A stretch of DNA of 64,000 nucleotides from an uncultured Rhizobiaceae group bacterium (GTDB taxonomy: Bacteria > Pseudomonadota > Alphaproteobacteria > Rhizobiales > Rhizobiaceae), in the NCBI GenBank assembly GCA_937930845.1, contig CALHBJ010000001.1, positions 434,001-498,000 of the forward strand, given 5' to 3'. Position numbers and translations under genes: made by a program. Each line of letters opens with the position of its first letter. The first letter of the stretch is position 1. Shown piece by piece: positions 35,368 through 45,334 of this stretch. The notes beneath the pieces are model-generated. The model was not told the origin of the DNA. It saw only the letters and a list, made by a program, of their open reading frames with translations, and made no database searches.

Positions 35368-36354
35368 CTAAGTGCCTTCCGCCAGCCCTTGCAAAGCCAG
35401 GTCCAACGCGCCCATGAATTCCTCAATGAGCGCCGCATTGGCACCCAGGTCGTGAGGCCCCCAGCGGGAACTGGAGCGCATGTCCACCAGGGTTCCATCT
35501 TCCTCTTCGATCAGGCGAAAAACCACATCGCTTGGAAAACCGAACAGGAACGAGGTTGCCACAGCCTCAAGATATCTCTCCGACTGCAGGGCATCCGCAT
35601 CGGTTTCGCGACCGGTGGGTGCGACCTGTTGCGCTTCCACCTGGCTTGTACCGGCCTGCTCTGTCCTGCGGCTAGTGGGGCGATAACTTGGCAGCGCGGG
35701 CCGAAGGGGAATGCCTGCCGAGGTGGCAACCGGCTGGGCGACCAGTCCGGAACCTTCGCTGTCAATCGGTGCCTGTCCCGGTTCCGAATTTGCAGTCAAC
35801 ACCGTCCAGTCGCGCTCGCTGATTAATTCCACGATTTCCTTAAACACGCGCACTTCGCCCAGGGGATAGCGGCGCGCCGCCACTCTGGGATAGGCCTGTA
35901 ACTGAAGCAGCCGTTGTTCTGCCCCCGGCACTTCAACTGAATTCATTTCATCGGTGCGCACATCGACCACGGTGTCATATTGGAGGGGGTCTTCCAGGTC
36001 AGTGGAAATGTCATGGAGCGGCGGCAGGACCAGCGCTTTCACGCCGCCATAGGCAAAAGGAATGATCAGCAGACCCGCAATAAACATGCCCTTGGCTGAA
36101 CTGAGACCAGCCTTTTTGCCAAATGTCCAAAGGTCGTGGAAGCCTTTTGCCCCCAGCGCCAGGGCAGCCAGCAAGATGGCCACACCCACGCCCAGCGCCC
36201 AAAAGGTCGGGCGCGTTTCCATAATTCCCGTGCGGTGCCCCAATACAACAATTGCCATATAGGGCACACAAAACAGCGCCAGACGATAACACCAGGTCGC
36301 AGCGGTCGATCGTGGGCGCTCAATGCGCGCCAACCTTTCGTTTATTGTGGTCAT
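35368..36354 (-). CDS. Membrane protein with DUF1499 domain
   Basis: A 328-residue protein with three membrane segments in the first 115 residues, followed by a DUF1499 domain interrupted by a low-complexity insert. The DUF1499 start is seen in LPPLHDISTDLEDPLQYD and the end in LVDMRSSSRWGPHDLGANAA. Between them, about residues 195-250 are rich in Pro, Ser, Thr and Gln, and look disordered. The family function is unknown. It converges with the metallo-hydrolase gene, with nine bases between. Confidence 0.87.
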   Translation of the reverse strand: MTTINERLARIERPRSTAATWCYRLALFCVPYMAIVVLGHRTGIMETRPTFWALGVGVAILLAALALGAKGFHDLWTFGKKAGLSSAKGMFIAGLLIIPFAYGGVKALVLPPLHDISTDLEDPLQYDTVVDVRTDEMNSVEVPGAEQRLLQLQAYPRVAARRYPLGEVRVFKEIVELISERDWTVLTANSEPGQAPIDSEGSGLVAQPVATSAGIPLRPALPSYRPTSRRTEQAGTSQVEAQQVAPTGRETDADALQSERYLEAVATSFLFGFPSDVVFRLIEEEDGTLVDMRSSSRWGPHDLGANAALIEEFMGALDLALQGLAEGT

Positions 36355-36394
36355 CTAACCCCAGGTGCTCCCGCCCTTTTGGGATGACTGCAAG

Positions 36395-38023
36395 TCAGGC
36401 TGTTGGAAACGAGTAATCGGCAAATTGCTTACGCAGCTCGGTTTTCTGGATCTTTCCGGTTGCTGTGTGAGGTATTTCGTCAACGAACGCAACGTCATCT
36501 GGCATCCACCATTTGGCAATTTTACCTTCCATAAAGCCCAGAATATCTTCCCGGCCGGGGGTTTTACCTTCTTTTCGGATGCAGATGAGCAAGGGCCGCT
36601 CATCCCATTTTGGGTGCGCAATGCCAATTACGGCCGCTTCCTGCACGTCGGGATGTCCGACCGCGAGATTTTCAAGATCGATTGTGGAAATCCACTCGCC
36701 ACCGGATTTGATGACGTCTTTAGCCCGGTCGGTGATCTGCATATACCCATATTCGTTGATATGGGCGACATCGCCTGTATCGAACCACCCTTCGGCATCG
36801 AACTGTTCTTTTCCAGCACCGCCAAAATAAGCTTTGGCCACAGCCGGGCCGCGCACTTTCAGCTTGCCGAAGGTCTTGCCGTCCCACGGACAAGGCACGT
36901 TATCATCGTCGGTAATTTTCATTTCCACGCCAAACGGCGCGTAACCTTGTTTCTCCTGAATATCCAGGCGGGCATCGCCTTCAAAATCCGCATATTCGGG
37001 CTTCAGCGAACCAAGTGTGCCAAGGGGGCTCATTTCGGTCATGCCCCAGGCGTGCACCACATCAACATCGTAATCATCCTGGAATTTCTGGGTCATTGCC
37101 CTTGGGCAAGCCGAACCGCCGATCACGACACGGTTCAAATACGGCAATTTCTTCCCGGTTTCTTCCAGATAGGCGAGCAACATCAGCCAAACGGTGGGAA
37201 CAGCGGCGGTAAACGACACTTTTTCGGTGTCCAGCAATTCGTAAATGGAAGCACCATCCATCATGCCACCGGGATTGACGATCGTTGCGCCGGTCAAAGG
37301 CGCAGCCATGGCAATGCCCCATGCATTGGCATGGAACATGGGCACCACGGGCATAATAATTTCATTGGATGCGATATCGAGGGCATCGGGCAGCGACCCA
37401 ATCAATGCGTGGATCACATTGGACCGATGGGAATACAGAACCCCTTTGGGGTCGCCTGTTGTCCCGGACGTGTAACACATGCCGGCGGCGGTGTTTTCGT
37501 CAAATTCACGCCAGGTAAAATCACCATCACTCGCGCCAACGAAATCCTCATAGCAAACAAGATCAAGCTTTGATTCCTTGGGCATGTGCGCCGCATCGGT
37601 CATCACAATAATCTTGCGCAGCGACGGCACTTTATCTGCAATCGCCTCAATGATCGGCATGAAGGTCAGATCGACAAAAATAGCCTTGTCTTCGGCATGG
37701 TTCATGATCCACGCGATCTGTTCGGGGAACAGGCGCGGGTTTAGCGTGTGGTAAATCGCACCAATGCCCATGATTCCATACCAGGCTTCCATGTGGCGAG
37801 CAGTATTCCAGCCAAGGGTGGCAATCCGGTCGCCCAGCTCAAACCCATCCCTGTCGAGCGCCTGGGCAAGGCGCAGGGCACGGTTGCGAACTTCACCATA
37901 ATTGGTACGCACAATCGGCCCTTCCACAGAGCGCGATATGATTTCACGTTGGCCGTGCTGCTGCGCCGCGTAGTCAATGATTTTGTGGCACAGTAGCGGC
38001 CAGTCTTGCATTAGTCCGTGCAT
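36395..38023 (-). CDS. Acyl-CoA ligase (fatty acid or methylthiopropionate type)
   Basis: A 542-residue AMP-forming acyl-CoA synthetase. The phosphate-binding motif MCYTSGTTGDPKGVLYSHRS is present, with AWGMTEMSP, GWFDTGDVAHI and the C-terminal catalytic lysine in HTATGKIQKTELRK. The ATG at 38023 follows GGGAGA at seven bases. Its N-terminus (MHGLMQDWPLL) and overall look are like the alphaproteobacterial group that includes 3-methylthiopropionyl-CoA ligase (DmdB) and medium/long-chain fatty-acyl-CoA ligases; which of these it is cannot be decided. No other DMSP genes are in the window. Confidence 0.91.
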   Translation of the reverse strand: MHGLMQDWPLLCHKIIDYAAQQHGQREIISRSVEGPIVRTNYGEVRNRALRLAQALDRDGFELGDRIATLGWNTARHMEAWYGIMGIGAIYHTLNPRLFPEQIAWIMNHAEDKAIFVDLTFMPIIEAIADKVPSLRKIIVMTDAAHMPKESKLDLVCYEDFVGASDGDFTWREFDENTAAGMCYTSGTTGDPKGVLYSHRSNVIHALIGSLPDALDIASNEIIMPVVPMFHANAWGIAMAAPLTGATIVNPGGMMDGASIYELLDTEKVSFTAAVPTVWLMLLAYLEETGKKLPYLNRVVIGGSACPRAMTQKFQDDYDVDVVHAWGMTEMSPLGTLGSLKPEYADFEGDARLDIQEKQGYAPFGVEMKITDDDNVPCPWDGKTFGKLKVRGPAVAKAYFGGAGKEQFDAEGWFDTGDVAHINEYGYMQITDRAKDVIKSGGEWISTIDLENLAVGHPDVQEAAVIGIAHPKWDERPLLICIRKEGKTPGREDILGFMEGKIAKWWMPDDVAFVDEIPHTATGKIQKTELRKQFADYSFPTA

Positions 38024-38179
38024 GGACGATCTCCCAATATTTCTGCTGGTAATATTGCGGCAAGCAGTAGTCGGGGACAAGTGAGATAAGCGCCTTTTTC
38101 AAACCGATTGCGCCCCAATGTGGCCATTGTTGCCTAACACGATCTTTCGTGGGAGCCGGGGCAGTAAAGAGGTTCCGCT

Positions 38180-38674
38180 ATGTCATCGATCAACCGCGCA
38201 CAACAGCCCGCCCATTTGGGGCAGTCTTTTAGCCCACATCAAATATCGCGCTTTAACATTCTGGCAAAAGAAGTCGCTGACCTTGAATCGGTATTGTCGA
38301 TAGATGAAGCCAAAGACGCCAGTTTTTCAGGCTTTGTGAAAGCGGCACTTTCTTACACGGGCAATGAATATCTGTTTGCATTCCCACCTGAGAATTTTCC
38401 GTTTCTGGCACAAAGTGTGGCCGCAGTTCGCATCCGCTCCAATGCTGGTGATGTTGTGGGCTATGTTTATGAAGCGCAACCGGGTCAACTGCCCCGTTTC
38501 AAGCTGGCAAATCCCCGTGTTGTTGGAAAGACTCTGATCGAGTTTGCGGAGAACTATGCCGATATCCTCGATAAACTGAGCGACTTGTTGCCGTGTGGTG
38601 AGGATGGTTCAACGCCAAATTTGACCGTTGAACACATTCCAGGGGAGCTTGCTGACAACAACACGCGCACATAA
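38180..38674 (+). CDS. Hypothetical protein (164 aa)
   Basis: A soluble 164-residue protein with no signal peptide or membrane segment. The first 25 residues are polar; residues of about 25-140 look like a compact alpha/beta domain (ISRFNILAKEVADLES, YEAQPGQLPRFKLANPRVVG). The C-terminus is rich in Asp, Asn and Thr. AAAGAGG lies before the ATG. I do not recognise a family. It lies 35 bases upstream of the class III aminotransferase gene in the same direction and may be co-transcribed with it. Confidence 0.75.
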   Translation: MSSINRAQQPAHLGQSFSPHQISRFNILAKEVADLESVLSIDEAKDASFSGFVKAALSYTGNEYLFAFPPENFPFLAQSVAAVRIRSNAGDVVGYVYEAQPGQLPRFKLANPRVVGKTLIEFAENYADILDKLSDLLPCGEDGSTPNLTVEHIPGELADNNTRT

Positions 38675-38709
38675 GATTGAAAGCCTGACCCTCGTTTTAG
38701 GCTTTGAAC

Positions 38710-40095
38710 ATGTCTGCCCCCTTGTCCAACCTTCAGGCGCGCGATCTCGACGCCGTATTACACCCCTATTCTCCGCTGCATAAACTCAAAGAAATGGGAC
38801 CAACGATCATGTCCCATGGCGAGGGCGTGTTTATTCATGACACCCAGGGGAATGAATATATCGAGGGCATGGCGGGGCTTTGGTGCACCGGCCTTGGCTT
38901 TGGCAATGAAGAAATGGTGGAAGCCGCCCGCGAACAGATGATGGCCCTGCCCTATTATCACCAGTTCGGTGGACGCGGCACGGAACCGGCCATTGAGCTG
39001 GCGGAGAAGCTTAAGGAGCTTTCACCGGTTGCCACGTCAAAAGTGTTTTATACCTCCAGCGGGTCAGAGGCCAATGACACTCAGATCAAGATGGTCTGGT
39101 ATTATAACAATGCATTGGGACGGCCCAAAAAGAAGAAGATCATATCCCGCGTCAAAGCCTATCACGGGGTCACCATGATGGCGGCTTCGCTCACAGGTCT
39201 GCCCTATAATCATCTCGATTTCGACCTGCCGTTTGATGGCATACTGCATACGGATTGTCCGCATCACTATCGGTTTTCCGAAGACGGTGAGACGGAAGCG
39301 GAATTTGTTGCCCGTCTTGCCAAATCCCTGGAAGACCTGATCGAACGCGAAGGGGGCGACACGATTGCCGCCATGATCGCCGAACCGGTTATGGGTGCCG
39401 GTGGGGTGCTGGTTCCGCCATCGGGATATTTTGAAGCGATCCAGCCAATCCTGAAGGCCCACGACATTCTGCTGATTGATGATGAAGTGATCAACGGCTT
39501 TGGTCGTACCGGCGAATGGTGGGGGGCGCAGAGCCACGGCATGGTGCCCGATACCATTTCCTGCGCCAAACAACTGACATCTGCCTACGCCCCGTTAGGT
39601 GCAGTGATGATACCTGAATTCATGATGGATGCGCTAGAGGATCAGTCGCGCAAAATAGGCACGTTCGGCCATGGTTATACCTATGGAGGCCATCCGCTGG
39701 GCTGCGCGCTGGGTGTGAAAGCAATTGAAATTTACCAGCGTGAAAACATCGTACAAAAGGTGCGCGACCTCACCCCCGTGTTCGAAGCAGAGCTTGCAAA
39801 ACTTGCCGATCATCCGCTGATTGGTGAAGTGCGCAATTCCGGCCTGATGGGCGCTGTGGAAATTGTTGCCGACAAAACGACGAAAGCCTCATTCGATCCC
39901 AAACTGGGCGTTGGTGCTCAATGCGCCGTATTCATCCAGCAGCGAGGGGCCATCTTAAGACCGATCGGAGATTCCATTGCTCTTTGCCCGCCGATGATTA
40001 TTACAGAAGATCAATTGGTCGAGCTCATGGCACGGTTAAAACTCGCCCTGGATGATACTTATTCCTGGCTCAAATCAGAAGGCGCGATGGGTTGA
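38710..40095 (+). CDS. Class III PLP-dependent aminotransferase
   Basis: A 461-residue omega-type aminotransferase. The PLP lysine lies in CAKQLTSAYAPLGAVM, the aspartate contacting the cofactor in LLIDDEVINGFGRTG, and the early SGSEANDTQIKMVWYYNN and AYHGVTMMAASLTGLP stretches are typical. Relatives use GABA, beta-alanine, taurine or polyamines as amino donors; the substrate cannot be predicted here. The ATG at 38710 is preferred over a TTG two codons upstream. It converges with the PPDK-like gene, with six bases between the stop codons. Confidence 0.92.
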   Translation: MSAPLSNLQARDLDAVLHPYSPLHKLKEMGPTIMSHGEGVFIHDTQGNEYIEGMAGLWCTGLGFGNEEMVEAAREQMMALPYYHQFGGRGTEPAIELAEKLKELSPVATSKVFYTSSGSEANDTQIKMVWYYNNALGRPKKKKIISRVKAYHGVTMMAASLTGLPYNHLDFDLPFDGILHTDCPHHYRFSEDGETEAEFVARLAKSLEDLIEREGGDTIAAMIAEPVMGAGGVLVPPSGYFEAIQPILKAHDILLIDDEVINGFGRTGEWWGAQSHGMVPDTISCAKQLTSAYAPLGAVMIPEFMMDALEDQSRKIGTFGHGYTYGGHPLGCALGVKAIEIYQRENIVQKVRDLTPVFEAELAKLADHPLIGEVRNSGLMGAVEIVADKTTKASFDPKLGVGAQCAVFIQQRGAILRPIGDSIALCPPMIITEDQLVELMARLKLALDDTYSWLKSEGAMG

Positions 40096-40101
40096 GGCGG
40101 C

Positions 40102-41736
40102 TTATTCAAGCTCTTCTTTCCAACTCATATATTTGAGCAAGGGGCCGTCCGGCACGGGAACCACAATGGGAACCTCACCGGGAAAGGCGAGGCCGCTGGC
40201 ACCATCCAGCGTAATGACATCGCCTGCATTAAAGCGATGCCCCGCCGAAGTGCAGGTGCGATTGTCGAGGTCGATTTTGACAGACATTGCAGCCGTAATG
40301 CAGGGCTTGCCCATGCCCCGCGCAACAACCGCTGCGTGGCTGGTCATGCCGCCCCGGCTGGTCAAAATTGCCTTAGCGGCATCCATGCCGGCAATGTCCC
40401 TTGGATCGGTTTCCGGGCGCACCAGGATGGCAGCATCGCCCTGATTGCGCGCGTTGACGGCATCGTCAGACGTGAAACAGATTTTGCCACATGCAGCGCC
40501 GGGAGATGCGGGCAAACCCTTCGCAAAGGGGCGCATTTGCTCCGTTGGCTGCGTGCGCGACACCAGCAGGCTTGCCAGTTCTGTTTGCGACAATCGGTCG
40601 ATGGCATCGGATTTATTCAATATGCCTTCTTCCACCATCTCCACCGCAATGCGCAGCCCCGCATGGGCATTGCGCTTGCCGCTGCGCGTTTGGAGCATGT
40701 GTAGAACACCGGATTCAACAGTGAATTCAATCTCCTGCATATCGCTGAAATGACATTCCAATTGTTCCCCATATTCGAGCAATTGGTGGAATACGTCCGG
40801 CATCGCTTTTTCCATTGACTGGCCTGAAGACAATGCCTTGATGCGCGCCGCCTCGGTCAGTTCCAGCGGAGTTTGCAATCCGGCAACGACATCCTCCCCC
40901 TGGGCGCGGGGCAGATATTCTCCATAGGGTGCTTTTTCACCCGTCGATGGATTGCGGGTGAAATAAACTCCAGTGCAAGAGTTCTCGCCCCGATTGCCAA
41001 ACACCATGGTTTGTATGATCGCCGCCGTTCCACCTTCGTTCGAAATGTTGTTCAGCTTTCTGAAATGCTTCGCCCGTTGTGTATTCCAGGAGTCAAAGAC
41101 CGCGCCGATGGCCAGCAGCAACTGGTCTTCGGCTTTTTGGGGAAAGGGGCGCCCCGCGTCCCGTTCAAAATACGCCAAAAAGGCGCGCGTGGCCTGTTCC
41201 TGTGCGGCGGCCGGCAATTCCATATCTTCATCAACACGGCAATCGATGCGTAATTCTTCCAGCAATTCTTCGTATTCGTCTGAGTGGAAATCAAACACAA
41301 CCAAAGCAAAATTCGTGACAAACCGCCGGTAGGTATCCCAGGCGAAACGTGCGTCACCTGTCTCCTTTTCCAGCCCGGCTGTCGCTTGCAGGTTCATTCC
41401 CAGATTGAGAATGGTGTCCATCATGCCCGGCATGGAAAGGGTTGCCCCTGACCGCACGCTCAACAAAAGCGGGCGGTCGCTGGCCCCCAGTTTGCGTGTC
41501 GACAATTCTTCAAGCTGGGCAACGGACTGGCTAATCTGGGGCATAAGCTGCTCGAGGATATCGCCTTCCCCGGTGCGGTGCAGGCTGCCGATCTTGGTGC
41601 CTATGATGAAAGCGGCTGGCACGGGCAGACCCAGTTGCACCATTTCAATGAGGCCCGCGCCCTTAGCCCCTTGCAGGTCTTTGTCAGGCCTTGCAGTGCT
41701 GTTGGCAGCGACGGCGAATATGTGGCTTTTTGGCAA
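40102..41736 (-). CDS. Short pyruvate phosphate dikinase-like protein lacking the C-terminal barrel
   Basis: A 544-residue protein that aligns by motif with the first 60 percent of pyruvate phosphate dikinase. The ATP-binding domain shows PLLLSVRSGATLSMPGMMD and NSCTGVYFTRNPSTGEK; the phosphohistidine domain shows TSRGGMTSHAAVVARGMG with His near residue 467. The C-terminal PEP/pyruvate-binding barrel (about 340 residues in the usual 880-residue enzyme) is missing. The ORF ends naturally, six bases from a converging gene, and no remnant of the barrel follows. The TTG start follows AAAAGGG. It may phosphorylate its histidine from ATP and pass the group to another partner, or to an unknown acceptor. 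Confidence 0.87.
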   Translation of the reverse strand: MPKSHIFAVAANSTARPDKDLQGAKGAGLIEMVQLGLPVPAAFIIGTKIGSLHRTGEGDILEQLMPQISQSVAQLEELSTRKLGASDRPLLLSVRSGATLSMPGMMDTILNLGMNLQATAGLEKETGDARFAWDTYRRFVTNFALVVFDFHSDEYEELLEELRIDCRVDEDMELPAAAQEQATRAFLAYFERDAGRPFPQKAEDQLLLAIGAVFDSWNTQRAKHFRKLNNISNEGGTAAIIQTMVFGNRGENSCTGVYFTRNPSTGEKAPYGEYLPRAQGEDVVAGLQTPLELTEAARIKALSSGQSMEKAMPDVFHQLLEYGEQLECHFSDMQEIEFTVESGVLHMLQTRSGKRNAHAGLRIAVEMVEEGILNKSDAIDRLSQTELASLLVSRTQPTEQMRPFAKGLPASPGAACGKICFTSDDAVNARNQGDAAILVRPETDPRDIAGMDAAKAILTSRGGMTSHAAVVARGMGKPCITAAMSVKIDLDNRTCTSAGHRFNAGDVITLDGASGLAFPGEVPIVVPVPDGPLLKYMSWKEELE

Positions 41737-41772
41737 AAGTCGCCCTTTTCATCTGCTTCCAGGCATTATGGC

Positions 41773-44700
41773 TTAACCGGCTTCACGAAATGATTCCGCT
41801 GTTTGCAGGTCTACCGACACAAGCTGGCTGACGCCCCGTTCTGCCATTGTTACACCAAACAAACGGTCCATGCGCGCCATAGTGATCGGATTATGGGTAA
41901 TGATCACGAAACGTGTGTCGGTATCGGCACTCATCTGGTCCATGAGATTGCAGAAACGTTCCACATTGTGATCGTCCAATGGAGCGTCCACCTCGTCCAG
42001 CACACAAATTGGCGCCGGGTTGGTGAGGAATACGGCAAATATCAGCGCCATAGCGGTCAGGGCCTGTTCCCCGCCCGACAGCAGCGTCATAGTTTGAGGT
42101 TTTTTGCCCGGAGGCCGCGCCAGAATTTCCAATCCGGCTTCCAGCGGATCATCGGATTCCACCAATTGCAGTTCAGCCGTACCGCCGCCGAACAGGTGGG
42201 TAAACAGTTTCTGGAACTGCAGATTGACCTCGTCAAAAGCCGTCAAAAGACGCTCACGGCCCTCTTTGTTGAGGCTCTGGATGCCCTGACGCAATTGGCG
42301 AATGGCTTCGATGAGATCATCGCGTTCATTTACAAGATCATCACGCTGCTGGAGGATTTCTGTCTGTTCCTGCTCGGCGCGCAGGTTGACCGCACCCAAA
42401 CGTTCGCGTTCGCCTTTCAAACGCTCCAGCTTGCGTTCTGCAGCTTCCACATCGGGCAGTTTGGCCTCATCTTCAACGCCGGTCATGCCCAGCGCCAGAT
42501 GGGGTGCGCAGTCAAGCTCATCGGTAATGCGTTGCTCAACTTCGGCGCGGCGTTCCTTGGCACTTTCCACCCGTTCTTCGGCGCGGGCGGATTGTTGTTT
42601 GACATCCGACAATGCATCAAGCGCCTGCGCGGCCACCCGGTCGGCATCACGCAGATCGTTTTCGGTCGCGGCCAGGGCATCGGCGGCTTTCTTACGCTCA
42701 GCCTCGGCCTTTTCGATTTCAGCCACCAATCCACGCCGGCGCTCGGCAATCGTATCGGGAATGGCTTCTGCCTCGGTGATCTGAGCCGTGGTTTCTGACA
42801 AGCGTTCGCGCAACGAACGGATCTGACGGTCGGCATTCACCGCCCGCTCTTTCCAGGCAGTCGATTCCCGGTCGATGGCTGCCAGACGTTCTTCACGCAA
42901 CTGGTTTTCGCGCGCCAGGCCATCATATTCAACGCGCGCCTCGGCAAGGGCTGCACGGTGTTGCGCGGTGACATTGCGGATGACCTGCGCCTTGCCCTCA
43001 AGCTCGGCAATATTGGGCAAAGCCTCACCTGCAGATTTCGCTTCTTCCACAAAACCCACAGCTTCCTCATAGCTGGAGGTTAGGCGCAATTTGGCTTCTT
43101 CCAATGCCGAACGGCGGTTCGACAATTCGCTGATTGAACGTTCCGCGATTGAAAGTTGCTTGCGGGTTTCCAAAAGGGCGGCCTGGGCCTGCTGGAATTC
43201 CAATCGCGCGGCGCGTTCCGTTTCGCGCACAGTCTGGGCCGCTTTTTGCGCAGATTCAGCAGCGCTTTCGGCGGTTCTTAGACGTTTGGTCGCTTCCACC
43301 GCTTGTGCATCCAACTGGAGAAGCTGGTTCTTCTGTTCAAGGCGGATCGCGGCGGCTGTAGGTGCTTCGGCAGATGCACGAAACCCATCCCAGCGCCACA
43401 AATCCCCTTCGCGGGTGACAAGGCGTTGACCGGCCAACAGGCTGCCTGCCAATTGATCGCCCTGTTCCTTGGTCACAATCCCAATCTGAGCTAACCGGCG
43501 ATTCAGTTCGCCTGGACCCTTTACATTGGCACCAAGTGACACGACACCGTCCGGTAGTTTCGGGTCGCTGCTGCCATCAGACAGACTCCAAAACGCAGGT
43601 GCTGCGGCATCGGCCGGTACTTCCAGATCATCTCCAAGGGCTGCGCCAAGTGCTTTTTCATAGCCGGTATCGACCCGCAATTGTTCAACCACACTTTGGA
43701 ACAGGTCTTGCTTGCCTGAATTCAACACCCGCGCCAGTGTTTTGGCCTCAGTATTGATGCGCTCCAATTCGGCCTTTGCAGCGGAAAGGGGTTCGCGGGT
43801 TGCGGCTTCCTGCTTGTTGCCGGCTTCTGCTGCGGCTTCGGCTTCACCCACCTGCTCTTGGGCATTGGCCACACGGATTTCGGCCTGAGCCAATTCATCG
43901 GTAAGACGTTGAACATCACTTTGCTCGCCGATTTTACGAACCATTTCAGCGATATCGGCGTCGACTTTTGTAATCTGATCCGCCAGACGCGACTTACGTT
44001 CGCCACCGTCTTTGAGGTTTCGCTGTACTTGCGAAAACTGGGCCTGATTGAGCGCAAGTTCCTGGGTGATTGTGCCCAGTTTTTGCTCGCTGTCAGACAA
44101 TGTGCTGGTGGCCACTTCCAGCTTTGCGCTCAAATTGCCTTCACGTTCCTTGCGCGAATCTCGTTCACCGGTCAGCTGGGATTTTTCGCGTTCAAGGTGC
44201 GAGAGAATGTCGCCATTTTCCGCAATCATCTGCTCTTCGCGGGTGATATCCGCTTCCAATTGGGCGCGGCGCGACTGCAATTCGTTTAAACGGCGGCTGG
44301 CGCGCGCGGCTTCCTGGTCGAGCTGATCACGGGAAATCGTCACATGCTGAAGCGCGGCAGCTGCCTTTGCCTCCGCCTGGCGCAATTGGGGGAGCCGGGC
44401 GGCGATGATGGCCTGTGTTTTTGCAGCTTCGGTTTGCACAAGCTGGGTTTCGCCCACACGCACGGTGATTTCGGTCAAAGCCGTTTCGGCCTGTTTTAAG
44501 GTGAGTTTGGCGGCTGACCAACGCAGATGAAGAATCGTTGCCTCGGTTTTGCGGATATCGCCTGCAATATTGCGATAACGGTTGGCCTGTCTGGCCTGGC
44601 GTTTGAGGCTTTCCAACTGGGTTTCCAATTGGGCGACCACATCTTCAACCCGCTCCAGATTGGTTTCGGCTGCGCGCAGCCGAAGCTCCGCTTCATGGCG

Positions 44701-45228
44701 GCGTGAATGCAGGCCGGAAATTCCAGCGGCCTCTTCCAGCAATGCGCGGCGCGCCTGGGGCTTGGCGGAAATCAGCTCACCAATGCGCCCCTGCCCGATC
44801 ATTGAAGGCGAACGCGCGCCGGTCGATACATCGGCAAACAGCAATTGCACGTCTTTTGCCCGCACATCCTTGCCATTAATACGGTAAACTGACCCGGATT
44901 CCCGCTCAATACGGCGCGACACCTGCAATTCGTCTGCATCATTAAACGCGGCAGGTGCTTCACGGGTGCTGTTGTCGAGGAAAAGGCCGACCTCGGCCAT
45001 ATTGCGCGAAGGCCGGTTGCCGGAACCTGAGAAGATCACGTCATCCATCGACGAGGCGCGCATGTTCTTGTAGGAATTTTCGCCCATCACCCAACGCAGG
45101 GCTTCCACAAGATTGGATTTCCCACAGCCATTGGGGCCGACAACGCCGGTCAGGCCGCGTTCAATGGCAAACTCGGTCGGTTCAACGAATGATTTGAAGC
45201 CCAAAAGGCGCAGTTTGTTAAATTTCAT
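41773..45228 (-). CDS. smc: Chromosome segregation ATPase Smc
   Basis: An 1151-residue SMC protein, which forms the ring-shaped condensin with ScpA and ScpB and organises the chromosome. The Walker A motif VVGPNGCGKSNLVEALRW is near residue 32; a long coiled coil follows (about 170-1000) with a hinge near residues 500-620; the C-terminal head carries the signature TLLSGGEQALTAMAL and Walker B PICVLDEVDAPLDDHNVERF. The length is normal. It follows dsbA-like and DUF721 genes on the same strand. Confidence 0.97.
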   Translation of the reverse strand: MKFNKLRLLGFKSFVEPTEFAIERGLTGVVGPNGCGKSNLVEALRWVMGENSYKNMRASSMDDVIFSGSGNRPSRNMAEVGLFLDNSTREAPAAFNDADELQVSRRIERESGSVYRINGKDVRAKDVQLLFADVSTGARSPSMIGQGRIGELISAKPQARRALLEEAAGISGLHSRRHEAELRLRAAETNLERVEDVVAQLETQLESLKRQARQANRYRNIAGDIRKTEATILHLRWSAAKLTLKQAETALTEITVRVGETQLVQTEAAKTQAIIAARLPQLRQAEAKAAAALQHVTISRDQLDQEAARASRRLNELQSRRAQLEADITREEQMIAENGDILSHLEREKSQLTGERDSRKEREGNLSAKLEVATSTLSDSEQKLGTITQELALNQAQFSQVQRNLKDGGERKSRLADQITKVDADIAEMVRKIGEQSDVQRLTDELAQAEIRVANAQEQVGEAEAAAEAGNKQEAATREPLSAAKAELERINTEAKTLARVLNSGKQDLFQSVVEQLRVDTGYEKALGAALGDDLEVPADAAAPAFWSLSDGSSDPKLPDGVVSLGANVKGPGELNRRLAQIGIVTKEQGDQLAGSLLAGQRLVTREGDLWRWDGFRASAEAPTAAAIRLEQKNQLLQLDAQAVEATKRLRTAESAAESAQKAAQTVRETERAARLEFQQAQAALLETRKQLSIAERSISELSNRRSALEEAKLRLTSSYEEAVGFVEEAKSAGEALPNIAELEGKAQVIRNVTAQHRAALAEARVEYDGLARENQLREERLAAIDRESTAWKERAVNADRQIRSLRERLSETTAQITEAEAIPDTIAERRRGLVAEIEKAEAERKKAADALAATENDLRDADRVAAQALDALSDVKQQSARAEERVESAKERRAEVEQRITDELDCAPHLALGMTGVEDEAKLPDVEAAERKLERLKGERERLGAVNLRAEQEQTEILQQRDDLVNERDDLIEAIRQLRQGIQSLNKEGRERLLTAFDEVNLQFQKLFTHLFGGGTAELQLVESDDPLEAGLEILARPPGKKPQTMTLLSGGEQALTAMALIFAVFLTNPAPICVLDEVDAPLDDHNVERFCNLMDQMSADTDTRFVIITHNPITMARMDRLFGVTMAERGVSQLVSVDLQTAESFREAG

Positions 45229-45334
45229 ATCGGCAATCCCGTCTACCCCTGCGCATGCCTACGGCCACGCTTGAGGGCCGAAAACCGCGCCACAACATAT
45301 GTGGCAGCGCAGTTCCGGTGGACTACCTATAGCA

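Noticed and set aside
36365-37573. About 400 open codons on the plus strand opposite the acyl-CoA ligase
   Set aside because: The minus-strand ligase has all family motifs across this interval. The plus frame is rich in Phe, His and Gly with no recognisable domain.
40096-40101. Frameshift or nonsense mutation as the reason for the short PPDK-like protein
   Set aside because: The next gene converges six bases away, and its sequence is a full aminotransferase, so there is no room for a decayed PPDK barrel.
41803-42798. About 330 open codons on the plus strand opposite smc
   Set aside because: It mirrors the coiled-coil codon pattern of smc and gives an implausible protein.
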